From assembly GCF_963677945.1 (NCBI RefSeq), contig NZ_OY782578.1, positions 2,819,258-2,883,257 of the forward strand: a stretch of 64,000 bases of DNA. The letters run 5' to 3'. This document shows, in pieces, positions 7,565 through 16,971 of the stretch. The DNA is from an uncultured Bacteroides sp. GTDB taxonomy: Bacteria; Bacteroidota; Bacteroidia; Bacteroidales; Bacteroidaceae. Positions within the stretch are counted from its first letter, which is position 1, and every line of letters starts with the position of its first letter. The notes beneath the pieces were generated by a model, which saw only the letters and a program-made list of their open reading frames with translations, was not told the DNA's origin and ran no database searches. The position numbers and the translations under genes were made by a program.

Positions 7565-10500
7565 TTATTTATATTTGTTACGCATTAATTTAAAATAGAG
7601 CAATGGAACTACCACAAGGGTAAGTAACGTAGCTGTAACGGTTCCTCCCATCAGAGAGATGGCCAATCCCTGGAACAACGGGTCGAAAAGGATTACGATA
7701 GCTCCTAATACCACTGTTCCCGCTGTGAGTAGGATAGGGATGCTTCTCACTGCTCCCGATTCCAGTATAGCCTGCTTCAAAGGTATTCCTTCTTTCAGAC
7801 GGATGTCAATGAAGTCTATCAGGAGGATGGAATTACGTACCATTACACCTGCCAGAGCTATGAATCCAATCATGGAAGTAGCACTAAAGAAAGCGCCCAT
7901 CATCCAGTGACCAAGTATAATACCTATGAGCGATAACGGTATAACCGATAGCATGATCAATGGTACTGTAAAGTTCTGGAACAATCCGATAATCAGCATA
8001 TAGATAATGATGATTGCTATCAGGAAAGCAATACCCAGATCACGGAATACCTCGTAGGTTATTTGCCATTCACCATCCCATTTCAAGGTAAATTCGTCTT
8101 CAAACTTAGGCTGACTGGTGTAGTTCTCCTGCAATTCATATCCCTTAGGAAGCTTGATTTCCTTCAGGTGGTCGGACATATCGTTCATTGCATATACGGG
8201 ACTTTCCAGTTTGCCGGCCATATCACCAACCACGTATACCACTCTTTTCTGATTCTTCCGGTAAATACTCTTATCCTTTACTTTTTCGGTAATCTGAACC
8301 AGGTCTCCCACAGGAACACTCTCACCGCGTTGGTTCACTACAGTCAGGTTCTTCAGGTTATTGATATCGTTCTTATCCGCATCGGCCAACTGAAGTTTCA
8401 CCGGTACCGATACAGAAGAGGACTCCTGATGAACCACACCTGCCATTTCACCACCAATAGCCGATTGTATTGCTCCAACTACCTGTGCCGGAGCTACTCC
8501 ACGTAACATTGCTTTCTCTTTATCCACATCAAAAGCAAGTTCCTTCTGATCGGCTTCTACCATCCAGTCTACATCCACAACTCCCGAAGTCTTGTTCAAC
8601 CGGTCTTTTACCTGATTGGCTACTTTAATCTGATCCTGATAATTTGGGCCATAGATTTCTGCCACCAAAGTGGAGAGTACCGGCGGACCGGGAGGGACCT
8701 CTACCACTTTGGCATTGGCATTGTATTTCTTAGCAATTTGTTGAATACCCGGACGAACAGCCTTGGCTATATCGTGACTTTGTAACTTACGGTCTCCTTT
8801 ATCTGTTAGATTCACCTGAATGTCTGCCACGTTTTCACCTCTACGCAGATCGTAATGACGAGCTAGTCCGTTGAAGTTGATAGGACCGGAAGTACCCACA
8901 TACGTCTGATAGTTCACTACATCCTTGTTGGTCGCTACGTAGGCAGCAATTTCCTTAGCCACAGCGTCTGTGCGTTCCAGTGTAGTTCCTTCGGGCATAT
9001 CTATTACCACCTGAAACTCGTTCTTGTTATCGAATGGAAGCATCTTTACCGGTACAGATTTGGTATAGAACAGAGAAAGAGATATCAGAAGCAGAACTAC
9101 TGTTGCAAGCATAAATGTCCATCTCTTCTTGCGTGATTCCAGCATAGGAGATACAATCTTCTTATACATTCTGTACACCTTGCTATCTTCCAGATTTGTT
9201 TCACCCTCTTCAGCAACCTCACTGTTATCTTTATCCTCTTTAGAGCGAAGGAAGATGTATCCCAGATAAGGAGTCAGTGTCAAGGCTACCAGTAACGAGA
9301 AGATCATAGCGATAGATGCTCCAATAGGCATCGGACTCATATAAGGTCCCATCATTCCTGATACGAAAGCCATTGGCAGTACCGCGGCTATTACCGTAAA
9401 GGTAGCCAGAATGGTTGGATTACCTACCTCATTGATTGCATAGATAGCTGCCTGAATGAACGGTAAATTTTTCATCCGGAAATGACGGTGCATATTCTCT
9501 GCTATGATAATGGAGTCGTCTACTACTATACCTGTAACGAACACCAATGCAAACAGCGTGATTCGGTTAAGCGTATAGTCCAGGAAGTAGTAGGAGAAGA
9601 GCGTAAGGGCAAAGGTAACCGGTACCGATAGGAATATAACCAGTCCGCCTCTCCAGCCCATAGCCAGCATTACAAACAGAGTTACCGCGATGATAGCCAC
9701 AAATAGGTGGAGTAATAGTTCCGAAACCTTATCCGAAGCTGTCTGACCGTAATCTCTCGTAGTAGTAACGTTTACATCAGAAGGAATTAGCTCCTTCTTC
9801 AAATGATCTACCTTATCCAGAATCTGTCCGGCAAGCTTCTTGGCATCCACACCACTTTTCTTTGCTATGGCAATAGTCACAGCCGGATAGTTGCCCTTTT
9901 CTCCGTAAGATACATACTGACTAGGAGTACCCGGACCTTCTTCCACCTGAGCTACCTGACGCAGATACACTGGCATACCTTCGTTTACCCCAACCACCAG
10001 ATTAGCCACATCATCAGCCGTTTTCAGGAAACTGCCCGATTGTACGGAGAATGCAGAGTCACCACTCAGGATATTGCCAGAAGACAACTGCATATTACTT
10101 CCCTGAATGTATTTTGATATACCGGCCATATCCAGATGATTTCCCGTCATCTTATCTTTATCCAGTACCACTTTTATTTCCTTGCTACGTCCGCCCAGAA
10201 TATTCACTGCAGCTACATCAGGTACCTTCTTTAGTTCGGTAGTCATTACCTCAGCCAACTGGCGAAGAGAGTAATCACCATATTTATTGCTCCACAAAGT
10301 AAGCGCTAACACAGGCACATCATCAATGGCACGAGTCTTAATCAGCGGCATGGAAACACCCTGCGGCATTTCATCCATGTGCTTCATAATCTCAGTGTAG
10401 AGCTTTACCAGGGAACGTTCCATATCCTGTCCCACAAAGAACTGTACGGAAACCATTGTCATTCCGTTCATGGAAGTAGAGTAGACATACTCCACACCCT

Positions 10501-10738
10501 TTACGTTAGATACCACCTTTTCCAGAGGGATAGATACCCTGCTTTCCACTTCCGTAGGATTAGCTCCCGGATAAGCCACCATGATATCGGCCATTGGTGC
10601 TTCAATCTGCGGATCCTCTTCCCTTGGGATAAGGGTTATACTGAATGCTCCCAGAAGCAAGAAAGCAATCATCAATAGTACGGATAGCTTAGAGCGAATA
10701 AACACATTCGCCAATCTTCCTGCAAAATCTTCTTTCAT
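7565..10738 (-). CDS. RND-family efflux pump, inner-membrane permease
   Basis: 1057 aa, the full RND length, with 12 predicted membrane helices in the usual 1+5 / 1+5 arrangement around two large periplasmic loops. TM4 holds the proton-relay pair in VDDSIIIAEN (the AcrB Asp407/Asp408 position). In TM10, GVMVRNSILLIDF has Arg where AcrB has Lys940. It exports substrates from the periplasm or inner membrane through the adaptor and the TolC-like channel encoded upstream. Drug versus metal specificity cannot be settled: the N-terminal PREEDPQI motif is found in several RND groups. Confidence 0.93.
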   Translation of the reverse strand: MKEDFAGRLANVFIRSKLSVLLMIAFLLLGAFSITLIPREEDPQIEAPMADIMVAYPGANPTEVESRVSIPLEKVVSNVKGVEYVYSTSMNGMTMVSVQFFVGQDMERSLVKLYTEIMKHMDEMPQGVSMPLIKTRAIDDVPVLALTLWSNKYGDYSLRQLAEVMTTELKKVPDVAAVNILGGRSKEIKVVLDKDKMTGNHLDMAGISKYIQGSNMQLSSGNILSGDSAFSVQSGSFLKTADDVANLVVGVNEGMPVYLRQVAQVEEGPGTPSQYVSYGEKGNYPAVTIAIAKKSGVDAKKLAGQILDKVDHLKKELIPSDVNVTTTRDYGQTASDKVSELLLHLFVAIIAVTLFVMLAMGWRGGLVIFLSVPVTFALTLFSYYFLDYTLNRITLFALVFVTGIVVDDSIIIAENMHRHFRMKNLPFIQAAIYAINEVGNPTILATFTVIAAVLPMAFVSGMMGPYMSPMPIGASIAMIFSLLVALTLTPYLGYIFLRSKEDKDNSEVAEEGETNLEDSKVYRMYKKIVSPMLESRKKRWTFMLATVVLLLISLSLFYTKSVPVKMLPFDNKNEFQVVIDMPEGTTLERTDAVAKEIAAYVATNKDVVNYQTYVGTSGPINFNGLARHYDLRRGENVADIQVNLTDKGDRKLQSHDIAKAVRPGIQQIAKKYNANAKVVEVPPGPPVLSTLVAEIYGPNYQDQIKVANQVKDRLNKTSGVVDVDWMVEADQKELAFDVDKEKAMLRGVAPAQVVGAIQSAIGGEMAGVVHQESSSVSVPVKLQLADADKNDINNLKNLTVVNQRGESVPVGDLVQITEKVKDKSIYRKNQKRVVYVVGDMAGKLESPVYAMNDMSDHLKEIKLPKGYELQENYTSQPKFEDEFTLKWDGEWQITYEVFRDLGIAFLIAIIIIYMLIIGLFQNFTVPLIMLSVIPLSLIGIILGHWMMGAFFSATSMIGFIALAGVMVRNSILLIDFIDIRLKEGIPLKQAILESGAVRSIPILLTAGTVVLGAIVILFDPLFQGLAISLMGGTVTATLLTLVVVPLLYFKLMRNKYK

Positions 10739-10765
10739 ATCTTTAGTTCTTTATCGGTCGTTATT

Positions 10766-11863
10766 TCATTTTGATTCAATCACCTTACTGCCGTTGTATA
10801 CACGTCCTTCTGTGCTTACCACAAAACGTTCGTCAGGAGCCAAGCCCGACAACACCTCTACACGGTCGCCCATTTGCTTGCCTAATCTTACCCAGCGAAG
10901 CAAAGCCTTGTTTTCCTTGCTTACCACATACACTCCGGTAAGCTGTTCATTATTAACAATGGCTTTCACCGGAATTGTCATTCTTGCAGGTTGAGAGCTC
11001 TTTACCTGTTCGCCCGGAATTAAAACATTCACATACATACCTGCCTTGATTCCTAACGACTTACTATCACTTATTGCAACCTTTACTCCATATTGTCCAC
11101 CGGTGAACTGAGAGGAGGGACTAATCTCCGAAATGGTTCCCGGGAACGTAATACCCAATGATTTTACTGTAAGATTAACCGTTGCTCCCTGCTTAATTCT
11201 GGCTATGTCCGATTCCGGTACAGAGACTACAGCCTGGAAGTTTCCGCTTTGTTCCAGGGCAAGTAGCGGCATACCCGGATTGGCCATACTACCCTCATCC
11301 ATAAATTTCTTAGTGATCACTCCCGAGAAAGGAGCTGTGATGCGTGTATAAGCCAGCATAGCATTTACCTGATTCCTCATCTGTAGGGCAGTCTCCAGTT
11401 TAGAGCTGATAGACTGATGTTGCAGAGTAACATTCTCCAGTTCCTTAGCCGAAGCACTCTGGTTCTGATAAAGCTGTTTGAAACGTTCCAAATCCTTTGC
11501 CGAAACCGCTGCTGCTGCTTTAGCTTCAGAGATAGCTGCATCTGCCTGAGCCCTTTGAGCCATGATGTCTGCGTTAGAGATACTTACTAACAACTGTCCT
11601 TTAGCTACCTTGTCGCCCGCTTTTACATAAATGCGACTGATGCTTCCCATAACCCGGGTACTGATTACAGCTGTTTGTCCCGCTTCAATCTGTCCGCTTG
11701 CCAATACACCCGATTCCTCGGTAGACGATGGTAAAGCAGTTACTACAGCCACAGCCTCTTCCTTCACTTTTGCTTCCTTATCCGAAGAAGAACAAGCTTG
11801 AAACATACCTCCGGCCATTACCAGAGAGAAAAACATTACGGATACATATCTTACTGATTTCAT
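10766..11863 (-). CDS. RND efflux periplasmic adaptor (membrane fusion protein)
   Basis: 365 aa lipoprotein (lipobox GGMFQAC). Biotinyl-lipoyl half-motifs flank a helical hairpin: VISTRVMGSISRIYVKAGDKV, then a coiled-coil of about residues 95-160, then ITAPFSGVITKKFMDEGSM, followed by beta-barrel and membrane-proximal domains. It bridges the RND pump and the outer-membrane channel. It lies 27 bp upstream of the pump gene and 23 bp downstream of the TolC-like gene, in one operon. Confidence 0.92.
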   Translation of the reverse strand: MKSVRYVSVMFFSLVMAGGMFQACSSSDKEAKVKEEAVAVVTALPSSTEESGVLASGQIEAGQTAVISTRVMGSISRIYVKAGDKVAKGQLLVSISNADIMAQRAQADAAISEAKAAAAVSAKDLERFKQLYQNQSASAKELENVTLQHQSISSKLETALQMRNQVNAMLAYTRITAPFSGVITKKFMDEGSMANPGMPLLALEQSGNFQAVVSVPESDIARIKQGATVNLTVKSLGITFPGTISEISPSSQFTGGQYGVKVAISDSKSLGIKAGMYVNVLIPGEQVKSSQPARMTIPVKAIVNNEQLTGVYVVSKENKALLRWVRLGKQMGDRVEVLSGLAPDERFVVSTEGRVYNGSKVIESK

Positions 11864-11886
11864 AGAATTTATCTTTTATATGTTGA

Positions 11887-13224
11887 TTATTTATTAGTTG
11901 ATTCGTTGGCTGTGATGAACTCCATATAAGTAGCCGTGAGATTTTGCTTGTAAACAGTACGCGCATAGTTGAGTTGCTGACCAGATAATTGTGTCTGAGC
12001 TATCAACACATCCGCTGTCTTTTCCAGTCCCTGATCGAAACGATCCTTTGTGATGCGGAGAGCTTCCGTAGCCTGTTCCACCATATCATTCTGTTTGCGA
12101 AGTTCAAAAGCAATGTCGTCCAGATCCCTGCTGGTCTTGTTGTATTCCAGTTGCGCCTTCATTTTCTCGTTGCTCAGCTGCTCCTGCAGTTTCATGCCCA
12201 TCAGCTTACTCGAGCGAGCGTTGTACTTGCTTTGGTTCCCATTAAACAATGTCCACGAAAGACGTACACCAACCAGATAGCTGTCAGAACCAAAGGAAGC
12301 AAACTTCTTATCGTTCCATTGATACGTGCCGAAAGCATTCAGCCGAGGTACCATAGAGAACCCTGAAGATTTCCTCATCATCTCCGTAGCCGTCATAGCC
12401 TTTTCCATTGCCTGAAAGTCAGAACGAAGATCAGATACCGAACCATTGGAAGCTATCATTGCTGAGGCTGGTTCCTCCACCTGATAAACTACGCCAGTAG
12501 GTTGCCCCATCAGCAAGCTCAGGTAATCAGAAGCATTGGCTATGGCACTCTTTGCTTTTTCCAGGTTCGTTTCCATGCCGCTTACGTGCACTTTAGCATT
12601 CAGTACGTCCGATTTACGAATCAATCCCTGAGCAAAGAAACGCTCTACAGAAGCATAAACCTCCTTCGAAGTTCCCAAAGCTTCCTCCAGCACACCCTTT
12701 TCGCGGTAAGCCAGCTGAAGTTGCAGATAAGCTTTCTTCACCTCAAAAGATATATATTCCTTCATGCGAATGGTGCCATAGCGGGCAGCATCCTTTTGAG
12801 CCGCCGCAGCCTTTCGCATATAAATCTGATCCAGATTAAATAAAGGCATTTGTACCTCGATGTTTGCATTGAAATCAGTCAATGCATCGGGGCTATTAAG
12901 TAAGGTAGGATTAAAGTCTTCCGCTTTTACAGACTGTTGCTGCAGTTTGAATCCAAACACATTAAGCGGATCATTGGTAGCCATTACCGAGTAGGAAACA
13001 TTTACCTGAGGCATAAAGATCGCATCGCTTTTCCGGTAATCGGACGTGGCAATCTTTTCATCCAGTGAAGTGGTAAGTAGTTGCTTGTTTCCCTTGAAAG
13101 CACTCTCCATAGCCTCATTCAGACTAAGAAAACGTGTGCCGTTTTGTGCTTTTACAGGTACCAGAGCCGCTAAACAAACTAAGGCGGCCGTTAGTAATCT
13201 GATAGTTCTCTTCTTTTCTTTCAT
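11887..13224 (-). CDS. TolC-family outer membrane efflux channel
   Basis: 445 aa with a signal peptide (ALVPVKAQ). Two outer-membrane efflux protein repeats are seen, with long amphipathic helices (LQLAYREKGVLEEALGTSKEVY, then KTSRDLDDIAFELRKQNDMVEQA) and barrel strands such as YLVGVRLSWTLFNG. It forms the trimeric exit duct for the pump. It is the first gene of the operon, preceded by a TACATTTG promoter element. Confidence 0.92.
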   Translation of the reverse strand: MKEKKRTIRLLTAALVCLAALVPVKAQNGTRFLSLNEAMESAFKGNKQLLTTSLDEKIATSDYRKSDAIFMPQVNVSYSVMATNDPLNVFGFKLQQQSVKAEDFNPTLLNSPDALTDFNANIEVQMPLFNLDQIYMRKAAAAQKDAARYGTIRMKEYISFEVKKAYLQLQLAYREKGVLEEALGTSKEVYASVERFFAQGLIRKSDVLNAKVHVSGMETNLEKAKSAIANASDYLSLLMGQPTGVVYQVEEPASAMIASNGSVSDLRSDFQAMEKAMTATEMMRKSSGFSMVPRLNAFGTYQWNDKKFASFGSDSYLVGVRLSWTLFNGNQSKYNARSSKLMGMKLQEQLSNEKMKAQLEYNKTSRDLDDIAFELRKQNDMVEQATEALRITKDRFDQGLEKTADVLIAQTQLSGQQLNYARTVYKQNLTATYMEFITANESTNK

Positions 13225-13248
13225 TGTCCCTCATTTTTAATTATGGAA

Positions 13249-13256
13249 CAAATGTA
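13249..13256 (-). promoter_or_regulatory. -7 element TACATTTG of the efflux operon
   Basis: Minus-strand TACATTTG matches TAnnTTTG and lies about 25 bp upstream of the TolC-like ATG. The adjoining sequence up to 13300 is the likely control region, in which the neighbouring Crp/Fnr-type protein could act. Confidence 0.5.
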
Positions 13257-13341
13257 GAGCATCCCAAAACCCTGGTCAGCTACTTTTGTTACATAAGGAT
13301 GTTTTTATGAGAAAAACAATGAAAAAAAAGAAATAGTTCTT

Positions 13342-13995
13342 TTATTTTTCCGGAGTAAACCCTTCTAAAGATTTTAGTAGAGTCAGCTTGTTGCGTCCAA
13401 GACTCACTGCGCCATACTCTTCCAGTTGCTTCAGTAAGCGAGAGATTACCACTCGTGCCGTGCCCAGTTCATTGGCCAGCTGCTCATGAGTAATATTGAT
13501 TGTCCGGTCGTGATAGAGTTCCGCTTTCTTTTCCAGTAGAGCCAGCAGACGTTCATCCATCTTCTTGAAAGCAATCTCGTTTATAATATCCAGAGACTCT
13601 TCAAAACGCTTGTGATAGAGCCTGAAAATATAATCCAGAAACTGCGGAAACTCCTTTATTAGCATAGCCAGCTTATCGTTAGGGATAAAGAAAACCTCCG
13701 TATCCTCTTCCGCTACCGCTTTTACTTTGCTGGTGTCGTTGTGCAATCCACCAAGAATAGACATCACACAGCTCTCACCGGTTTTAATGTAGTAAAGCAA
13801 AATCTCCCTGCCGTCGTCATTGGTACGCATCACCCTCACGCTACCAGTAGCCACAATAGGAACACCTTTAATGTAAGCCCCTTCGCGAAGAATGTTTTCA
13901 CCCTCCTTGAAAGTCTTAACCACACTATACTCCACCAGTTTCTTACGAATAGCCATTGAAGTCTTGAATTCCGTAATTTCATCAAAAAGATCCAT
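13342..13995 (-). CDS. Crp/Fnr-family transcriptional regulator
   Basis: 217 aa. The N-terminal cyclic-nucleotide-binding-like beta roll spans about residues 20-130 (KTFKEGENILREGAYIKG, GREILLYYIKTGESCVMS), followed by a dimerisation helix and a C-terminal winged helix-turn-helix (THEQLANELGTARVVISRLLKQL). No Fnr-type cysteine cluster is present, and cAMP-binding residues are not conserved. It sits directly upstream of the efflux operon on the same strand, 117 bp from it, and may control it; that is inferred only from position. Confidence 0.88.
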   Translation of the reverse strand: MDLFDEITEFKTSMAIRKKLVEYSVVKTFKEGENILREGAYIKGVPIVATGSVRVMRTNDDGREILLYYIKTGESCVMSILGGLHNDTSKVKAVAEEDTEVFFIPNDKLAMLIKEFPQFLDYIFRLYHKRFEESLDIINEIAFKKMDERLLALLEKKAELYHDRTINITHEQLANELGTARVVISRLLKQLEEYGAVSLGRNKLTLLKSLEGFTPEK

Positions 13996-14325
13996 GCTCT
14001 TGTTGTTTTATCGTTACTGCAAACTAAACTGTATATAGGAAGAGAAGTTCGCCTTTAGCAAATCAGTTTTGTTTTATCCTTACTGCAAACTTAACCTATT
14101 TTTTTGAATTTGTTGTTATCCCAATTGCAGAATGATATTTAGAAAAACTATCTGCAGAACCAGAAGCAGATTTGTTCTTGAAAGGGTAAAGGATTACCAA
14201 TTTTAGAACTCAAAACTAGAGCTTCTTTCAGTTGTGTTCTTTTGTATATATTTACGAATGTATAAATATAATAGCTTTTGTTTAAAAAGATGAATTTTAG
14301 TGGATGAAAAATATTTTATAAATAG

Positions 14326-14372
14326 ACAATCAACCAACAATGAAGAATACAATTTCATTATTGGTTGATTGT
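14326..14372 (-). terminator. Terminator downstream of the amidase gene
   Basis: ACAATCAACCAA and TTGGTTGATTGT form a strong stem around an AT-rich loop, about 60 bp past the amidase stop. The rest of the 13996-14430 gap is AT-rich with no credible gene. Confidence 0.65.
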
Positions 14373-14430
14373 AGTGTAGAATTTCACAATTATCTTGAAA
14401 GCTTAGATGCTTATTTCCACCTTTCTCTCA

Positions 14431-14877
14431 CTATTCCCACGTTTCATCCAGAACCGAAAAACAGGGGCATTCCTTAACCCTTTCCCAAGGATCGATAATG
14501 CCGTTATAATTCTTGTCCGGACTAAGATCCCGATGGCCTACTACCTTGCAGCCGGGAAACTCTTTTAGTAACTTGCTTACCAGAGAATGCAGTGCAATTT
14601 GCTGAGACAGTGTGCGCGTATCGGCTGGTTTGCCGTTGGTGTCCAGTCCGCCTTCGTAGCAGATACCCAGAGACTTTGCGTTGTATCCTCTTGCATGCGC
14701 TCCAACTTCATCGTGATTTCGCATTGGTTCCACTTTGCCGTTTTTACGAATGTAGTAGTGATAACCCCATGAACTGAATCCTCTTACTTTGTGTGCTGAA
14801 TTAATGTCTTGTGCAGTAATATCTTTATCAACTCTCGTTGCCGAGCAGTGAATTACAATTAAATTTATTTCTCTCAT
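14431..14877 (-). CDS. N-acetylmuramoyl-L-alanine amidase (Amidase_2, phage type)
   Basis: 148 aa. It has the T7-lysozyme/PGRP fold with zinc ligands visible as IVIHCSATR (His), VGAHARGYN and the C-terminal VVGHRDLSPDKNYNGIIDPW, plus the final Cys in KECPCF. It cleaves the amide between MurNAc and the stem peptide. No signal peptide is present, as in phage lysins and the many Bacteroides copies found beside HU-like and DUF4248 genes. It probably belongs to a domesticated prophage-like module with the genes up to 16783. Confidence 0.9.
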   Translation of the reverse strand: MREINLIVIHCSATRVDKDITAQDINSAHKVRGFSSWGYHYYIRKNGKVEPMRNHDEVGAHARGYNAKSLGICYEGGLDTNGKPADTRTLSQQIALHSLVSKLLKEFPGCKVVGHRDLSPDKNYNGIIDPWERVKECPCFSVLDETWE

Positions 14878-14884
14878 TTTGTTT

Positions 14885-15200
14885 TGCCGTAATTTAATTT
14901 AAAATGCCGTTTTTCTGTTTATACCCCCCTGTAAATAAGGGAGGTAAGAGGCTAAAATGCCGTAATTTGTATTTCTTTCCTTAATTTATTTACCAATACC
15001 GTAATTCTGATTCTGGAATCTCGTAAACAAGGCTTTCTAGAACTCTAAATGCCGTAATTTAATTTAAAATGCTGTTTTTCCGTTTCTAAATCCTTGTAAA
15101 TAAGGGTGGTAAGAGACTAGAATGCCGTAATTCTGATTCCGGAATCCCGTAAATAGGGCTTTCTAGAACCCTAAATGCCGTAATTCTGTTTTTTGCCGTA
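14885..15200. repeat. A-B-A-B duplicated TGCCGTAATT-rich repeat block
   Basis: Unit A (start 14885) recurs at 15050 and unit B (start 14998) recurs at 15123, so the block is a diverged tandem duplication; the first copy carries about 40 extra bp. TGCCGTAATT or close variants appear at the joints at least six times. It fills the whole gap between the amidase and coiled-coil genes, and no open frame of note lies in it. Confidence 0.75.
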
Positions 15201-15201
15201 A

Positions 15202-15471
15202 CTATTGCCTGTCCTTGCAACCAACTACTATACATTGCTCTTTAAGAGCAGTATTTAACTGAGCGTTCAACGTAATCATCTCCTGATACATCAGCTTCAC
15301 TTTCTCGGAAAGCTCGAAGTAATCCTTCTCAAAACGGGTTACCTGCTCCATCAGGTAGTCGAACTGACTCTTTACCAGTTCGGTGAAATCCTGTACCTGC
15401 TTGGCATCCTTCTTTTTCAGAAAAGGAAGTACCATTTGCAGAATGTTTATTATGCCATCTAAAATTTTCAT
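15202..15471 (-). CDS. Small coiled-coil protein of the amidase locus
   Basis: 89 aa. An N-terminal amphipathic or membrane-associating helix (MKILDGIINILQMVLPFLKK) is followed by a long heptad-bearing helix from about residue 24 to 75 and a C-terminal CIVVGC motif. No named family is recognised. Bacteroides amidase/HU loci usually carry one or two such small proteins, and a lysis or membrane role is a guess. Its stop lies directly beside the repeat block. Confidence 0.65.
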   Translation of the reverse strand: MKILDGIINILQMVLPFLKKKDAKQVQDFTELVKSQFDYLMEQVTRFEKDYFELSEKVKLMYQEMITLNAQLNTALKEQCIVVGCKDRQ

Positions 15472-15574
15472 GTTTCTGTTTTTACTGTTTAATAACTGAT
15501 TTAAAATAGGAGGGGGCTGCTCTCTCTTGCGAGAGATCCCTCTCCGGTTTGCTTGTTTGTTTGCCTGTTTGCTG

Positions 15575-15760
15575 TGCTTATCGTGCGTTACAAAAGCAGC
15601 TACAAGGTATACAGCCTTTTTGCTTTACCTATCACTGTGCTTCACTGCTTTACAATGGTTGGTAGCAAGGTTCTATAGCCTCCCTGGTTTACCGATTTTC
15701 TCTGCTTTTGTCCGCTATAATGATTGTTGCAGGGTTGTATAACCCATTCGCTACACTTGC
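15575..15760. repeat. Three degenerate copies of a 63-65 bp repeat
   Basis: Copies begin with TGCTT at about 15575, 15638 and 15703 and share a central TAnAATG segment and an end resembling CAAGGTTnTATAGCC. They lie in the 15472-15907 gap between the coiled-coil and HU-like genes. A 71-codon plus-strand frame across it is more likely an accident of the repeat than a gene. Confidence 0.5.
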
Positions 15761-15907
15761 TGTAAGCCCTGCTTTTAGGAAGAGTTCCGGATTTTATCGG
15801 ATGTTCTTTATCAATGCGGACTTAACGAGTACCTGTGCACCAACAGCCTTATTTGCTTATTGCTATTGGTAACACAGAGCATTTTTATCCAAAGCTACAG
15901 GTCCTGA

Positions 15908-16333
15908 CTATCCCACCTCGTTACCACCATTGGTAACCTTCACCGGAAGCTTGGCTACTTGCGTATATGCAAGCGTTTTTTGCATATTGGTGAGCAACTT
16001 ACCGGGACGGAAACTGATTCTGGTTCCGCGAATCATGGAAGACACAAACTCATCTTCTTTTGCGGCACCGTTACTTCTCACCCCAATTTGGAAGCTACCG
16101 AAATTACCCAGGCGAACAATTCTACCCTCGGCCAATGCCTTTTTCATCGATTCCAAAATTGCTTCCACTGCTGTAGCCACATCGGCGCGGGTTACGGTAC
16201 ATCGTCCGTTTACCTCTTCGCAAAGCGAATCAAAATCCATTTCACCATACGCCTGTGCGTGTGCGTAATACTTTCCCGGTTCAGATGATTTTGACGGGTT
16301 CTTTCTCATAACTACTGAATACTTTACACTCAT
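15908..16333 (-). CDS. HU/IHF-like DNA-binding protein
   Basis: 141 aa. The histone-like fold is seen with the MRKNPSKSSEPGKYYAHAQ N-terminus of the Bacteroides-specific HU subfamily and the core RIVRLGNFGSFQIGVRSNGA and TRISFRPGKLLTNMQKT. It bends or coats DNA. Members of this subfamily are regularly found beside amidase and DUF4248 genes, as here. It is divergent from the DUF4248 gene, with about 220 bp between. Confidence 0.9.
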   Translation of the reverse strand: MSVKYSVVMRKNPSKSSEPGKYYAHAQAYGEMDFDSLCEEVNGRCTVTRADVATAVEAILESMKKALAEGRIVRLGNFGSFQIGVRSNGAAKEDEFVSSMIRGTRISFRPGKLLTNMQKTLAYTQVAKLPVKVTNGGNEVG

Positions 16334-16552
16334 TTTATTTACATTTTTAGTTGATTAATACTGTGGTTAAGAGCTCTTATCCTTTCTTGTTAACACTACA
16401 AAGATAGGGCATGGCAGGGGAGCGTAAACAGTAGAGTGAATTAGGCATAATTAGTGTGAATTAATTACAATTAACAGGTGTTTTATAGCCTTTAATACTT
16501 GCTTAAACGGGCAAAAATTGGTAAATTTACGGGAAGAAAAACAAGAAAGACT

Positions 16553-16783
16553 ATGATAAAAACAGTAGAAGAATTTAAAATCCGGGCATATACCAAGGTA
16601 GAACTGGCTTGTCTTTACAATCCGTACATGACTATTCCCGGAGCCTTGCGCATACTTGCCCGCTGGATAGCCGGTAACAGCGGGCTAACAGCCGAACTTT
16701 CCGCTCTGGAATACAATCATCGTAACAGGATTTATACGCCACGTCAGGTAAAAGCAATTGTTGAGCATTTAGGCGAGCCATAA
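16553..16783 (+). CDS. DUF4248 domain protein
   Basis: 76 aa from the ATG at 16553; the frame runs upstream to a TTG at 16499 but the conserved part starts at MIKTVEEFKIRAYTKVELAC. The DUF4248 signature (YNPYMTIPGALRILARWI... YTPRQVKAIVEHLGEP) is present and reads like a small winged or three-helix DNA-binding domain. Function is not established. The divergent pairing with the HU-like gene is a conserved Bacteroides arrangement. Confidence 0.88.
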   Translation: MIKTVEEFKIRAYTKVELACLYNPYMTIPGALRILARWIAGNSGLTAELSALEYNHRNRIYTPRQVKAIVEHLGEP

Positions 16784-16971
16784 ATATTCTCTTAATGTAC
16801 TATTGGTACAATTGTAAATATATCGTAATAGATAGATAAAAAGCAGTTGATTGAATTTAAATAATAGTGCTTTGTATATTTCTTTTTTTACATAACTAAT
16901 GTGTTACTAATTTTACATCAGATAAATAGAAAATATATCTGTTAATAAGATTGCATTGTAATATTGTTGTT

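Noticed and set aside
9803-10678. Plus-strand frames across the RND pump gene
   Set aside because: Antisense to conserved RND motifs; no independent support.
15527-15742. 71-codon plus-strand frame in the amidase/HU gap
   Set aside because: It runs through the degenerate 63-bp repeats, has no family likeness and no promoter; treated as chance.
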